From: Nostoc sp. GT001 | GTDB lineage: Bacteria > Cyanobacteriota > Cyanobacteriia > Cyanobacteriales > Nostocaceae | Length of the DNA stretch: 7,992 bases | Reading direction: 5' to 3' | Assembly: GCF_030382115.1 (NCBI RefSeq) | Contig: NZ_JAUDRJ010000003.1 | Location: 2,751,202 to 2,759,193 of the forward strand | Shown: piece after piece, positions 1-6,957 of the stretch | How positions within the stretch are numbered: position 1 is the stretch's first letter | Layout of the letters: each line of letters starts with the position of its first letter | Program-made: the position numbers and the translations under genes | Notes under the pieces: generated by a model | Database searches by the model: none | What the model was told of the DNA's origin: nothing | Seen by the model: the letters and a program-made list of their open reading frames with translations, nothing else

Positions 1-167
1 TTTATTTTGTGAATAAATTCAATTACTGTATCAGTTATAAACAGAAAAATACCATTAATCAATTGTTCTAGCACGTCTTTTATAATATTGTCATTCAGCA
101 AATTCCACATAACCCGATAAAGCTTTAGTAAAGTAGGAATATCTATTATTTCAATAAAAAATGCCAT
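1..167 (-). CDS. Possible 5' end of an unidentified ORF running off the window
   Basis: On the minus strand an ATG at 167-165 opens a frame with no stop for 55 codons to the window edge. The peptide begins MAFFIEIIDIPTLLKLYRVM and continues as alternating hydrophobic and charged residues, which would suit amphipathic helices. I do not recognise a family. There are two reasons for doubt. The start codon lies inside the right arm of the hflX terminator hairpin, and no Shine-Dalgarno sequence precedes it. A second in-frame ATG at 110-108 would avoid the hairpin. In DNA this AT-rich, a 55-codon open frame occurs by chance at a rate of a few percent, so this is only a candidate. Confidence 0.25.
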   Translation of the reverse strand, partial: MAFFIEIIDIPTLLKLYRVMWNLLNDNIIKDVLEQLINGIFLFITDTVIEFIHKI

Positions 168-191
168 AGTTACTATTAACTACGGCATTTT
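156..191 (-). terminator. Rho-independent terminator of hflX
   Basis: The 15-nt arms at 158-172 and 177-191 pair around the 4-nt loop at 173-176. The single non-Watson-Crick position becomes a G-U pair in the minus-strand transcript. Read on the minus strand the stem is followed directly by a T-tract (161-156). The structure starts about 30 nt after the hflX stop codon. This is a textbook intrinsic terminator oriented for hflX. T residues at 188-191 also flank the stem on the plus strand, so weak bidirectional activity is possible. Confidence 0.85.
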
Positions 192-221
192 CAACTAGAA
201 ATTAAAAATTTATTTCAGTAT

Positions 222-1871
222 TTACTGAGAATCAACAGCGTATTCAATCAGCTTGGCAAGGCGCTGACGTAGGGTTTCCAATCCCAAGCGCTGACTCGCA
301 GAAATAAATACCGCGAGGGGAAATTCTTCTCTAGCTAGGGCTAGTGTCTCACTATTGGCTTGATCGATCTTGTTAAAAATCACTAGCGCCGGGCCAGGAG
401 TTATTGGCATTTGTGCCAAAATTTCTCTGACTGAGCGAATATGACGCAACCAAGCTGGGTGAGACAAATCTACCAAATGTAGTAGGGCATCGGCTTCTGT
501 GACTTCCTCCAGGGTGGCGCGGAAGGCATCCATTAACGATGCAGGCAGTTCGTGTATAAACCCTACTGTATCTGTAATCAGAATTTCCTGATGTTCATTG
601 GTTTCGCCATAAGGAATTACCAGGCGGCGGGTGGTAGGATCGAGAGTGGCAAATAACTGGTCGGCTGTATAAACTTCTGCATTAGTAAGAGCATTCAGCA
701 AAGTGGACTTGCCAGCGTTGGTATATCCAACCAAAGCCACTGAAGGAACTTCCCGATGCTGCCGTCGCTGCCGTAACCGCGAACGATGGGCTTGCAACTG
801 AGTTACTTCTTTTTGTAGTCGAGAAATTCGTTGCCCAATGGCACGGCGTTCAGTTTCCAGTTTAGTTTCACCAGGGCCACGAGTCCCAATACCACCACCC
901 AATCGGGACATGGTGCGACCTCTACCAGCCAGTCGCGGTTGCATGTATTCTAACTGTGCTAGTTCTACTTGCAATTTACCAGCACGAGATTGAGCGCGTT
1001 GGGCAAAGATATCTAAAATTACTTCGGTGCGGTCAACCACCCGGATACCAATTTGCATTTCTAAGTTGCGGACTTGAGAGGGTGAGAGGTCGCGGTCGAA
1101 GACAACAAGGTTGACTCCTAGTGTTTGGGCAGTTAGGGCAATTTCTTGCACCTTACCTTCGCCAACTACGGTCTGGGGATGAACACGCGATCGCTTTTGT
1201 TGTATTGTCTGTAATACATCTCCCCCAGCAGTGTCAACTAACCGTGCCAATTCTAATAGGGTATCTTGGAATTGTAGGGGAGTCATCTCACTGGTCATCA
1301 GCCCCACAATCAGCACGCGATCGTGGTCAGCATCTACTTCCTGGGCGATAAATTCCCGCTGGAATTCTGCTTCCAGATTTTCTACCAAGTCTACTAAATC
1401 CTGGTCTGCCAGATCATCCAAGCTCAGAGGTGGCGATATATTCCAACTTGGGGATTGGATTTGTTTAGAGTGAGCGAAGCCGAATTGGCTTTCCTCTACT
1501 TTGACAGCAGCAGGACTAGGAATCAGGGTGCGAGACTCTTGGGGTGTCAGATGAGCTAGATAAGCCTCTTTCACATACCCAGTTGCACCGCCTCCCCGCC
1601 GTGTAAATCCCGTTCCGGTAATATTTAGGACAACTAGGGCATCTAGGCGTTGCAGTGCCATTGCCGTGAGTGCCGCTTCATTGGGCGGTTCTGGCTTGAG
1701 ATGTGTGGCAATACAACGAATACCACTGAGTCGTTCTGCACCGTAACGGGGCAATTCCATCGGTGGTATTTGCGTTTGGCGCGGTGTGCCTACCCCGACG
1801 CGAATCACTTGTCCGCGACGGTTGATGTAGGCGCACACAGGCTGATTGACTTCTGTGCTAATTGCTGCCAA
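222..1871 (-). CDS. hflX: GTPase HflX (ribosome-associated, ribosome splitting/rescue)
   Basis: HflX is a translational GTPase-like protein that binds the 50S subunit and splits stalled ribosomes under stress. Counted from the TTG at 1871 the protein has 549 residues. A cyanobacterial-type N-terminal region (about 1-180) precedes the HflX N-domain (about 183-320). Next come the glycine-rich GxGIGTRGPGETKLETERR segment (about 326-343) and a basic helical, probably coiled stretch (340-372). The G domain follows, with G1 GYTNAGKST (382-390), G2 TLDPTTR (409-415), G3 DTVGF (434-438), G4 NKID (500-503) and G5 SAS (524-526). All nucleotide-binding motifs are intact. It is longer than the 426-aa E. 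coli protein. The TTG is the first standard start in frame, but upstream codons look coding for another 40 residues (see the next entry), so the true protein may be about 589 aa. It is a single transcription unit ending at the terminator at 156-191. Confidence 0.95.
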   Translation of the reverse strand: MAAISTEVNQPVCAYINRRGQVIRVGVGTPRQTQIPPMELPRYGAERLSGIRCIATHLKPEPPNEAALTAMALQRLDALVVLNITGTGFTRRGGGATGYVKEAYLAHLTPQESRTLIPSPAAVKVEESQFGFAHSKQIQSPSWNISPPLSLDDLADQDLVDLVENLEAEFQREFIAQEVDADHDRVLIVGLMTSEMTPLQFQDTLLELARLVDTAGGDVLQTIQQKRSRVHPQTVVGEGKVQEIALTAQTLGVNLVVFDRDLSPSQVRNLEMQIGIRVVDRTEVILDIFAQRAQSRAGKLQVELAQLEYMQPRLAGRGRTMSRLGGGIGTRGPGETKLETERRAIGQRISRLQKEVTQLQAHRSRLRQRRQHREVPSVALVGYTNAGKSTLLNALTNAEVYTADQLFATLDPTTRRLVIPYGETNEHQEILITDTVGFIHELPASLMDAFRATLEEVTEADALLHLVDLSHPAWLRHIRSVREILAQMPITPGPALVIFNKIDQANSETLALAREEFPLAVFISASQRLGLETLRQRLAKLIEYAVDSQ

Positions 1872-1991
1872 ACGCTGGGAAAACTCAGGCGTGGTGATGC
1901 GATCGCCTGGTATGCGCTGGTGATACAGCCGCTGTAGTTGCTTCAGCTGGCTGGACTTCAGACCTTGGAGATTTCCAAAAATAGTTTCTAT
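1872..1991 (-). other. hflX: Probable N-terminal extension of hflX without a standard start codon
   Basis: The hflX frame stays open 40 codons upstream of the TTG at 1871, to a TAA at 2000-1998. The translated segment, which includes IETIFGNLQGLKSSQLKQLQ, reads like real protein and matches my memory of how Nostoc HflX proteins begin. No ATG, GTG or TTG occurs in it. Only ATA (1991-1989), ATT (1982-1980) and several CTG codons could serve. A strong Shine-Dalgarno-like AAGAAGGA (2031-2024 on the minus strand) lies 32 nt before the ATA, too far to serve it directly. Explanations are a rare start codon, loss of the ancestral ATG with initiation at the downstream TTG, or a sequence error near 1990-2005. 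Confidence 0.55.
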
Positions 1992-2234
1992 AGGCGTTTA
2001 TGACCAGTAAATGGCCCCCCAAATCCTTCTTATGTCTATTTTACAACAGGGTTTAGGCTGCCATCTATATCTTCTGAGGGATGCGTTGGGAATTTGTCGC
2101 CCACAGTCTTGATTTAAAGCTATTTTGGTGGTAATGGCTTAAGTTGCTATTACAAGTGAGATTGTAATAGCGATCGCTTATGAGAAAATTATCTTAATTG
2201 TGCGATCGCTACATCATGCACTTATTTTTTAATC
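1992..2234. other. Intergenic region between the Z1 gene and hflX
   Basis: No gene is supported in these 243 bases. The part next to hflX carries the AAGAAGGA motif (2024-2031) and a possible minus-strand -10 box TAAAAT (2038-2043) with no convincing -35 box. The part next to the Z1 gene holds two HIP1 octamers (2170-2177, 2202-2209) and a perfect hairpin (2146-2171). I see no T-tract that would make an intrinsic terminator for the Z1 transcript. Confidence 0.6.
2146..2171. repeat. Perfect 10-bp hairpin downstream of the Z1 gene
   Basis: GCTATTACAA (2146-2155) and TTGTAATAGC (2162-2171) are exact reverse complements around the loop GTGAGA. The right arm runs into a HIP1 octamer (2170-2177). 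A second HIP1 octamer at 2202-2209, with flanking bases, can pair with the first (AGCGATCGC against GCGATCGCT), so two alternative stems compete. No T-run follows on either strand, so this is not a canonical intrinsic terminator. It may stabilise the 3' end of the Z1 transcript or be a small mobile palindrome. Confidence 0.6.
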
Positions 2235-4454
2235 CTACAAGTCTATATCATCTTCTAATTCTTCAGCAGCCTCTGAATAATTGAACATGAAGACAAATTT
2301 GTTTTTAGGTAGAATCAACGTTGGAAGATAAAGCGGTTGGTTATCCCAGTAATCTTCTTTTCTACCTTGTTCTAAAATTACAATAAGTGTAGGAACATTA
2401 GGATATTCTTGTTTTGCCTTATTTACCCATTCAGGACTAGTAAAACCAGAAGTTCCTGTCCATGTTCGTGACCCATCTTTTGCCGGTCTATTTGTTAATC
2501 TAAATCCCTTTCCTTTTGTTTCTTTTCCCCGACGAACATTGAGTCGTCCCTGCTGAATACCTGCCATATTCTTCATTGCCTTGAGTACCTCTTGAACTCG
2601 TTTATCCTCCCAGGGATAATTACCAGCAGGGCGACTTGGCATATACGATAGAATCTGTAGTAAAAAGTCAATATCTACTTCATATAGCATATCTTCATCG
2701 CTATACGGCTCTAAAAGCTTGGTTAAATCCTCTGTATGCTCCTTAATTTCCGAAGCTTTCCATAGTGGATCAGGTGGGAAAATAGCTTTCCCTGGTGTAA
2801 AAGCATTAATTTCTGCCGGATTTAATACATTAGAACGAGTTGGTTTCAGTTTTGACCCTACCCAAACCGGCTGAATGTTAATATTGTTAGGATCATCACC
2901 TATAGCTTGACGCATACCCTCATCAGCGTCATGAATCGCTCGAAAATCTTCTAAAATATGCTGAGGTAAAAAAAGGCGAGTTACATCAAGTAGTTCTTGA
3001 CGATAACCAAACATTCGTGCGTGCTGATGTACTGTATCCATAGTTTTTTGCTTGGCATCACGTCCGTAATAAGTAATCATTAATCCTTCAATAGTGACAC
3101 CTCGCCCAAGTCTGTTACCCCCTATAAGAATGTTCATTCCTGAGCTATACTTTAGTTCTTTATCTGGATTACTCGCATCAATGACTTTTGGGATAGCATT
3201 CCGTAGCTCATGCTCTAACTCTATAACTAAATCATCTAGTGATGGTAGATTTTTTGCGGTTTCACTTAACTCTGTATAGGCTTGATTTAGCCATTTCATT
3301 GCTTCTTCACGCTTTGTAGCCGATAGTTTTCCTCGAAGAGCCTTATCAAGCTCCACAACAAAGCCGCGAATAACCTTTTCTAAGGTGCTATGAGTGATGC
3401 GTTTGTGGTCAAGATGAGCCAGAAAAGAGTATTTAGCTTCTGAATTTTTTGCAGATTCTATTTTATATATTGAACCTAAGAAAAAACAGCATAGAGATAG
3501 CCTCAATCCAGGAGGTATATCCCAATTATTCCCAGGGTTTATCTTTCCTCCCTGTTTTTTTAACTGGTCTAGCTCTTCTAGTTCGACTTGTGTACAGCAA
3601 TATTTACTGTTGTCTGAAAAAAATAAATTTCCTCCAATATAACTATCACCAGGTTGAGGAAGAGCAGCACAAAAAACTGGTTTACAGGGATGATTAATAT
3701 TTTGTAATAGAAGACTTTGAGGAGTTGCGGTAATCTGCAAATATATATGATTAGCTACCTCTTTACGAATATTGCCAATTTTTTCAAAAATTGCACTATC
3801 TGGAACTATTTCTTTACCTTTTTTAGCCTGTTTTGCTTCGTTAGTATTTGGGCTAGCATTATCGGCTTCATCATCAAATATTAGAGTAGGTACACTACTG
3901 GCTTTAGCGTACTTAAGAACTTTCAACAAATTGTCTAGATGACTTTTATTTTTTGTAGATACTAGGACAACACCAGTATCTTTCATATAATCAAGTAATT
4001 GATTAGTTGCAAAGTCTTCTGGATCATTTCTCCATTCTTTCCAATTACAAATACGAGGCCCACCTTTAAGCTGCTCGGCAAAACGATCGGCAGTTTGTTC
4101 GCCTAGACAAGTATTATCAGAAGTCAAGACAATGAAACAACGGAAATGGTTAGCCTGAGCAAGTGCCAGTGTAGCAATGGTAGTATTAGTTTTACCGCTT
4201 TGGACTTTGCCATAAATTAGTCCGGTAGTAGCATTAGCTATTTTTCCCTTGTGAGGTTGACTAACAATACCTGTACCAGTAGCACCAACATCACCAAAAC
4301 CAAAAGTTGTGGAGTAAAAATGAACGCAATTCTGGACTACCTCAACAGCTGTTTGTTTTAATTGCTCTGCTGCTTTATCCCCAATTTTGCTTTTAACTTT
4401 GTCAATAACTTTATTAATACAATATCCATCCGTTGCAATATCTATCTTAGTCAT
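2235..4454 (-). CDS. Z1 domain-containing SF2-like ATPase, putative defence/restriction-associated
   Basis: The 739-aa protein shows the layout of Z1-family proteins (Pfam Z1). There is a Walker A GKVQSGKT (82-89) and a Walker B/DEAD-like FDDEAD (193-198). An ITATP motif (241-245) follows, then the family signature GGNRLGRGVTIEGL (445-458) and MDTVHQHARMFGYR (472-485), in the position of SF2 helicase motifs V and VI. The C-terminal 250 residues are unassigned and end in an acidic tail. Z1 proteins are known from restriction-like operons with MORC-type ATPases, PD-(D/E)XK nucleases and AIPR; none of those is next to this gene. The ATG at 4454-4452 is preferred. An AGGG ribosome binding site lies 8 nt upstream, and it avoids the 74-bp overlap with the neighbour that the in-frame GTG at 4538 would need. 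The stop codon of the upstream 153-aa gene lies in this ribosome binding site, which suggests translational coupling. A role in nucleic-acid translocation or phage defence is inference. Confidence 0.85.
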   Translation of the reverse strand: MTKIDIATDGYCINKVIDKVKSKIGDKAAEQLKQTAVEVVQNCVHFYSTTFGFGDVGATGTGIVSQPHKGKIANATTGLIYGKVQSGKTNTTIATLALAQANHFRCFIVLTSDNTCLGEQTADRFAEQLKGGPRICNWKEWRNDPEDFATNQLLDYMKDTGVVLVSTKNKSHLDNLLKVLKYAKASSVPTLIFDDEADNASPNTNEAKQAKKGKEIVPDSAIFEKIGNIRKEVANHIYLQITATPQSLLLQNINHPCKPVFCAALPQPGDSYIGGNLFFSDNSKYCCTQVELEELDQLKKQGGKINPGNNWDIPPGLRLSLCCFFLGSIYKIESAKNSEAKYSFLAHLDHKRITHSTLEKVIRGFVVELDKALRGKLSATKREEAMKWLNQAYTELSETAKNLPSLDDLVIELEHELRNAIPKVIDASNPDKELKYSSGMNILIGGNRLGRGVTIEGLMITYYGRDAKQKTMDTVHQHARMFGYRQELLDVTRLFLPQHILEDFRAIHDADEGMRQAIGDDPNNINIQPVWVGSKLKPTRSNVLNPAEINAFTPGKAIFPPDPLWKASEIKEHTEDLTKLLEPYSDEDMLYEVDIDFLLQILSYMPSRPAGNYPWEDKRVQEVLKAMKNMAGIQQGRLNVRRGKETKGKGFRLTNRPAKDGSRTWTGTSGFTSPEWVNKAKQEYPNVPTLIVILEQGRKEDYWDNQPLYLPTLILPKNKFVFMFNYSEAAEELEDDIDL

Positions 4455-4462
4455 CGGTGTTG

Positions 4463-4466
4463 CCCT
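4463..4466 (-). promoter_or_regulatory. Ribosome binding site of the Z1 gene overlapping the upstream stop codon
   Basis: On the minus strand AGGG lies 8 nt before the ATG at 4454 and shares bases with the TAG stop (4467-4465) of the 153-aa gene. Ribosomes finishing the first gene therefore stop on the initiation site of the second. This arrangement supports co-expression of the two proteins and supports the ATG at 4454 as the start. Confidence 0.6.
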
Positions 4467-4926
4467 AATTGGAAAAAAGTACACGAGGCCAGTCATTTTG
4501 AGGTACTGTCTGATCCATCTGTTGTCTACCTGGGCCACTTATATGATAGCTACCATGTATCTTTCGAGACACAGATATGTGTTGGCCAGCAATATCAGCA
4601 TTTTTGTCCAATATACTCCAAAGCCTTTCTTGAGAGATGCAACAGATACCGTCTTTATGGCAGATAAATGCCAAAAAGACTGAAATACCCTGGTATTTAC
4701 TATGCAGAGTATCTAAGGCTAATTCTTCTTGACTACTGAAGGTAAAAGACCATGCAGATTTGGGTTTTTTAGAAACCTTAAACAGAATGGCCGATTTACT
4801 AATCTCAGTTTCAACTAGATAAATGGATGAATGTGTCGAAGATGCATGAGTTATTGTGAGGCGCTCTCCATGATCAATTAGCCGCAAAAATGCAGCGCCA
4901 TGAAGGAATTCCTGATCATTGATCAT
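4465..4926 (-). CDS. Uncharacterised 153-aa protein paired with the Z1 ATPase
   Basis: I do not recognise a named family. The protein is soluble, with no signal peptide or membrane segment. It has an N-terminal helix (QEFLHGAAFLRLI), then apparent beta strands in IYLVE, SAILFKVSKK and AWSFTFS. A hydrophobic VFLAFICHKDGICCIS core with three cysteines follows, then an ISVSRKIHGSYHISGPG segment and a C-terminal VPQNDWPRVLF. The mixed alpha/beta order could be a compact nuclease-like or adaptor fold, but I cannot point to a clear D-(E/D)xK active site. The ATG at 4926 is used; a TTG two codons earlier (4932) is the alternative. No good Shine-Dalgarno sequence is visible. It lies 10 bp upstream of the Z1 gene and its stop overlaps that gene's ribosome binding site, so it is probably a functional partner or regulator of the Z1 protein (inference). 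Confidence 0.75.
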   Translation of the reverse strand: MINDQEFLHGAAFLRLIDHGERLTITHASSTHSSIYLVETEISKSAILFKVSKKPKSAWSFTFSSQEELALDTLHSKYQGISVFLAFICHKDGICCISQERLWSILDKNADIAGQHISVSRKIHGSYHISGPGRQQMDQTVPQNDWPRVLFSN

Positions 4927-5018
4927 TGTCAAATCTGGGCAAAGTCAAGGGAGATGTATACGTTCTGGTTAATCAGTACTAAGGTAATCGCTCTTGGTTA
5001 GCGATCGCACTAAATCTG
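4927..5018 (-). promoter_or_regulatory. Short intergenic region, possible promoter of the small-protein/Z1 cassette
   Basis: This 92-bp gap follows cofG and precedes the 153-aa gene. On the minus strand a TATACA (4960-4955) resembles a -10 box about 28 nt before the ATG, with no convincing -35 box at the right distance. Nearer cofG, ATCGCT and AGCGAT (4987-4992 and 5000-5005) form a 6-bp stem overlapping a HIP1 octamer (5001-5008), without a T-tract. Whether the cassette has its own promoter or is read through from cofG cannot be settled from the sequence. Confidence 0.3.
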
Positions 5019-5990
5019 TTAAACCAATAACGTAGCATTCCGCGATCGCTTCACTGCTATTTGTAATTCCCCTGACAACCAGCTGTCAAACTGCGGATAA
5101 ACTGGCAAACGGGGCACTAATTCCCACCCCGCAGGCTGTAAAATTTCTCTTAATGCCTGTTCTTGTATATGAGGATAATCGGGATTTACTTCATCTTTTG
5201 GCCCTATTCCACCCAAATCTCTCGCACCAGCTTCGATACAAGCGAGTAACCATCGGTCATCTTTAACTAAATTCGGCGGAATTTGAATAGTAATATCTGG
5301 CGGTAAAATCTCACGCGCTTTAGCAATTACTTCTGGTAACTGATGAGGGTCAAAAGGTGGTGCATCAAAGGTTTGCTGATATCCTGGACTATGAGGTTGC
5401 AAGATAACTTCTTGAATATGGTGATAACGTTGATGCAGTTGAGATATAGCTGTTAGTGTTTCCCACCAATCATCAACTGTTTCCCCAATTCCCAACAGTA
5501 AGCCAGTTGTAAAGGGAATCTGTAACTCTCCCGCCCATTGCAATTGCTGTAAACGAACTTCTGGTAATTTACTCGGTGCGTGCCGATGTACGCTATTTAA
5601 CAATATTGGCGTTAACTGTTCCAACATCAGCCCCATCGAAATATTCACACGCTTGAGCTTTTGCATTTCTTCAAAACTCAGTGGCCCCGCATTTGTGTGA
5701 GGTAAAAATCCCATTGAAAGCGCTAATTCACACAAATCATAAATCCGCTCAAACCACGCCTGACGCTTTGGTGAATGAGGATGTACTTCACCACTAAGTA
5801 TGAGAATTTCACAGACTTTTTCGCTTTGAAGTGATTTTAAAATACTGTCTGCATCTGAAAGACTCATCCAGGGACTTTTACCCGGTTCGCTGCGAAAGTT
5901 GCAGTAACTACACCGATTAAAGCACTCGTAAGTGGGAACGATTGTATAAGCAGGGCTATAAGTGACAAGACGAGGATTATTAATTGGCAT
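5019..5990 (-). CDS. cofG: 7,8-didemethyl-8-hydroxy-5-deazariboflavin (F0) synthase subunit CofG
   Basis: CofG is a radical SAM enzyme. With CofH it builds the deazaflavin F0 from tyrosine and the flavin precursor 5-amino-6-ribitylaminouracil. In cyanobacteria F0 (8-HDF) serves as the antenna chromophore of a class of DNA photolyase. The 323-aa protein has the radical SAM iron-sulphur motif C23-x3-C27-x2-C30 (CFNRCSYC) and an SGE motif (66-68). GLMLEQ (120-125), TTGLLLGIGET (161-171), ILQPH (196-200) and DLGGIGPKDEVNPDYPH (258-274) are typical of CofG. Its length is normal. The ATG at 5990 fits the family N-terminus, although no clear ribosome binding site precedes it. No cofH is present in this window; cyanobacteria commonly encode the two subunits separately. 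Confidence 0.95.
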   Translation of the reverse strand: MPINNPRLVTYSPAYTIVPTYECFNRCSYCNFRSEPGKSPWMSLSDADSILKSLQSEKVCEILILSGEVHPHSPKRQAWFERIYDLCELALSMGFLPHTNAGPLSFEEMQKLKRVNISMGLMLEQLTPILLNSVHRHAPSKLPEVRLQQLQWAGELQIPFTTGLLLGIGETVDDWWETLTAISQLHQRYHHIQEVILQPHSPGYQQTFDAPPFDPHQLPEVIAKAREILPPDITIQIPPNLVKDDRWLLACIEAGARDLGGIGPKDEVNPDYPHIQEQALREILQPAGWELVPRLPVYPQFDSWLSGELQIAVKRSRNATLLV

Positions 5991-6103
5991 AAGCAGAATA
6001 AATTTGCTTTTAGTAAGCAGATCCAGGCTGATTTTAAGGGTTAGAAATGCTGATTAGAAACTTTTAATTACTCATGCCTACTTATTTATTAAATAAACAA
6101 GAA
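5991..6103. other. Intergenic region between crtW and cofG
   Basis: This AT-rich gap of 113 bp has no gene. It has two copies of AAGCAGA (near 5991 and 6014) and a short AT-only palindrome around 6083-6096 just after the crtW stop. Neither looks like an intrinsic terminator. No convincing cofG promoter could be picked out on the minus strand. Confidence 0.4.
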
Positions 6104-6865
6104 TTATTTTGCTTTGTAAATTTCTGGTAACTGCCACCAAGGAACATGAGGATACTCGTGATGTTCTTCATGATAGCCAAAATGATAGCACGTGATAAAT
6201 GACCACCAAATTGGACGGCTAATCGTTTGGGCATAGTGAGGCTGAATATAACCTGTTATTGGTTCGCTATGTGGAAGGAAAGTACCAAAATAAAATAATT
6301 GGAATGAACTTAGAAGCGAAGGAAGCACCCAAAAAGTTATTAGATTAGCATGGGGTATATGAAGGATACGATTAGCAAATTGATATATAAGAGTTAGAGC
6401 AATAATTTGTCCCCAACTCCAGTAACCTTTCATAAAATGGAAATACCAAGCAAAGAAGTTTTTATGTTCACCATTATGAAAATCTGGGTCTATTTTAGTT
6501 GCTGGATTTTGGTGGTGTAACCAATGCTTTTTCAATAATTTTTTATATGGTAAAAGACCATACAGAGATAGGGTTAATGTCCCAACAAGATGATTGATTT
6601 TACTGTTTTGGGGAAACACTACCCCATGCATAGCATCATGAGATGTAATAAATAATCCCGTATATAAAAATGTTTGCCAAGCTATGCTAGGCAATAGCAT
6701 CCAAAATTGTAATTTTGAGATGTCAATGGCAAGTAATAAACTCAAGCTCATGATCCATGTACTAACAATGACAATAGCAATGAAAATTCCTTGAAACTGA
6801 GATTTACTTTTCACTGCTGGAGTCAGTTTTGTTTGATAACTGGGTGGTTGTTCTAATGGAATCAC
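6104..6865 (-). CDS. crtW: Beta-carotene ketolase CrtW (CrtW148-like)
   Basis: CrtW adds the 4-keto group to beta-ionone rings, turning beta-carotene into echinenone and canthaxanthin. It is a membrane di-iron enzyme of the fatty-acid-desaturase superfamily. The 253-aa protein has three His boxes, HDAMH (76-80), HWLHH (114-118) and HEEHH (232-236), with further conserved histidines in FLPH (199) and YHFGYH (228, 231). Hydrophobic segments at about 26-47, 53-74, 151-165 and 176-195 are consistent with membrane spans. The sequence, including the C-terminus WWQLPEIYKAK, resembles my recollection of N. punctiforme CrtW148 much more than that of the shorter-branch CrtW of Anabaena 7120. The start is GTG; GGAG (6876-6873 on the minus strand) lies 7 nt upstream and supports it. 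Ketocarotenoids are used for photoprotection, including by the orange carotenoid protein. Confidence 0.95.
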   Translation of the reverse strand: MIPLEQPPSYQTKLTPAVKSKSQFQGIFIAIVIVSTWIMSLSLLLAIDISKLQFWMLLPSIAWQTFLYTGLFITSHDAMHGVVFPQNSKINHLVGTLTLSLYGLLPYKKLLKKHWLHHQNPATKIDPDFHNGEHKNFFAWYFHFMKGYWSWGQIIALTLIYQFANRILHIPHANLITFWVLPSLLSSFQLFYFGTFLPHSEPITGYIQPHYAQTISRPIWWSFITCYHFGYHEEHHEYPHVPWWQLPEIYKAK

Positions 6866-6872
6866 GCTTTTA

Positions 6873-6879
6873 CTCCGCC
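6873..6879 (-). promoter_or_regulatory. Shine-Dalgarno sequence deciding the GTG start of crtW
   Basis: On the minus strand GGCGGAG lies 7 nt before the GTG at 6865-6863. It is the best ribosome binding site in the window and fixes the start at this non-ATG codon. Confidence 0.7.
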
Positions 6880-6903
6880 TAGTATTCAGGTGAAAATTCC
6901 TAA

Positions 6904-6932
6904 AATATAGTCACCACAAAAATCACTAACCA
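6904..6932 (-). promoter_or_regulatory. Weak candidate crtW promoter
   Basis: On the minus strand TATATT (6909-6904) could be a -10 box, with TGGTTA (6932-6927) a poor -35 match 17 bp upstream. It would give a leader of about 30 nt before the GTG. The -35 match is weak and other placements are possible. Confidence 0.25.
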
Positions 6933-6957
6933 CCAGCTAGAAAACTCTATTAGTGGT

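Noticed and set aside
1121..1937. Several plus-strand open frames opposite hflX
   Set aside because: They lie antisense to a clearly conserved gene, have no family features and read as low-complexity shadows.
4455..4538. N-terminal extension of the Z1 protein from the GTG at 4538
   Set aside because: It would overlap the 153-aa gene by 74 bp in another frame. The ATG at 4454 has a suitable ribosome binding site and directly precedes the normal-looking start MTKIDIATDGY.
3094..4683. Plus-strand open frames opposite the Z1 gene and the 153-aa gene
   Set aside because: They overlap real minus-strand genes, lack ribosome binding sites and have no recognisable protein features.
4465..4926. PD-(D/E)XK nuclease assignment for the 153-aa protein
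   Set aside because: The core is alpha/beta, but no D followed by (D/E)xK at the right spacing could be identified by eye.
4987..5005. ATCGCT/AGCGAT stem as a cofG terminator
   Set aside because: The stem is only 6 bp, arises partly from a HIP1 palindrome, and no T-tract follows.
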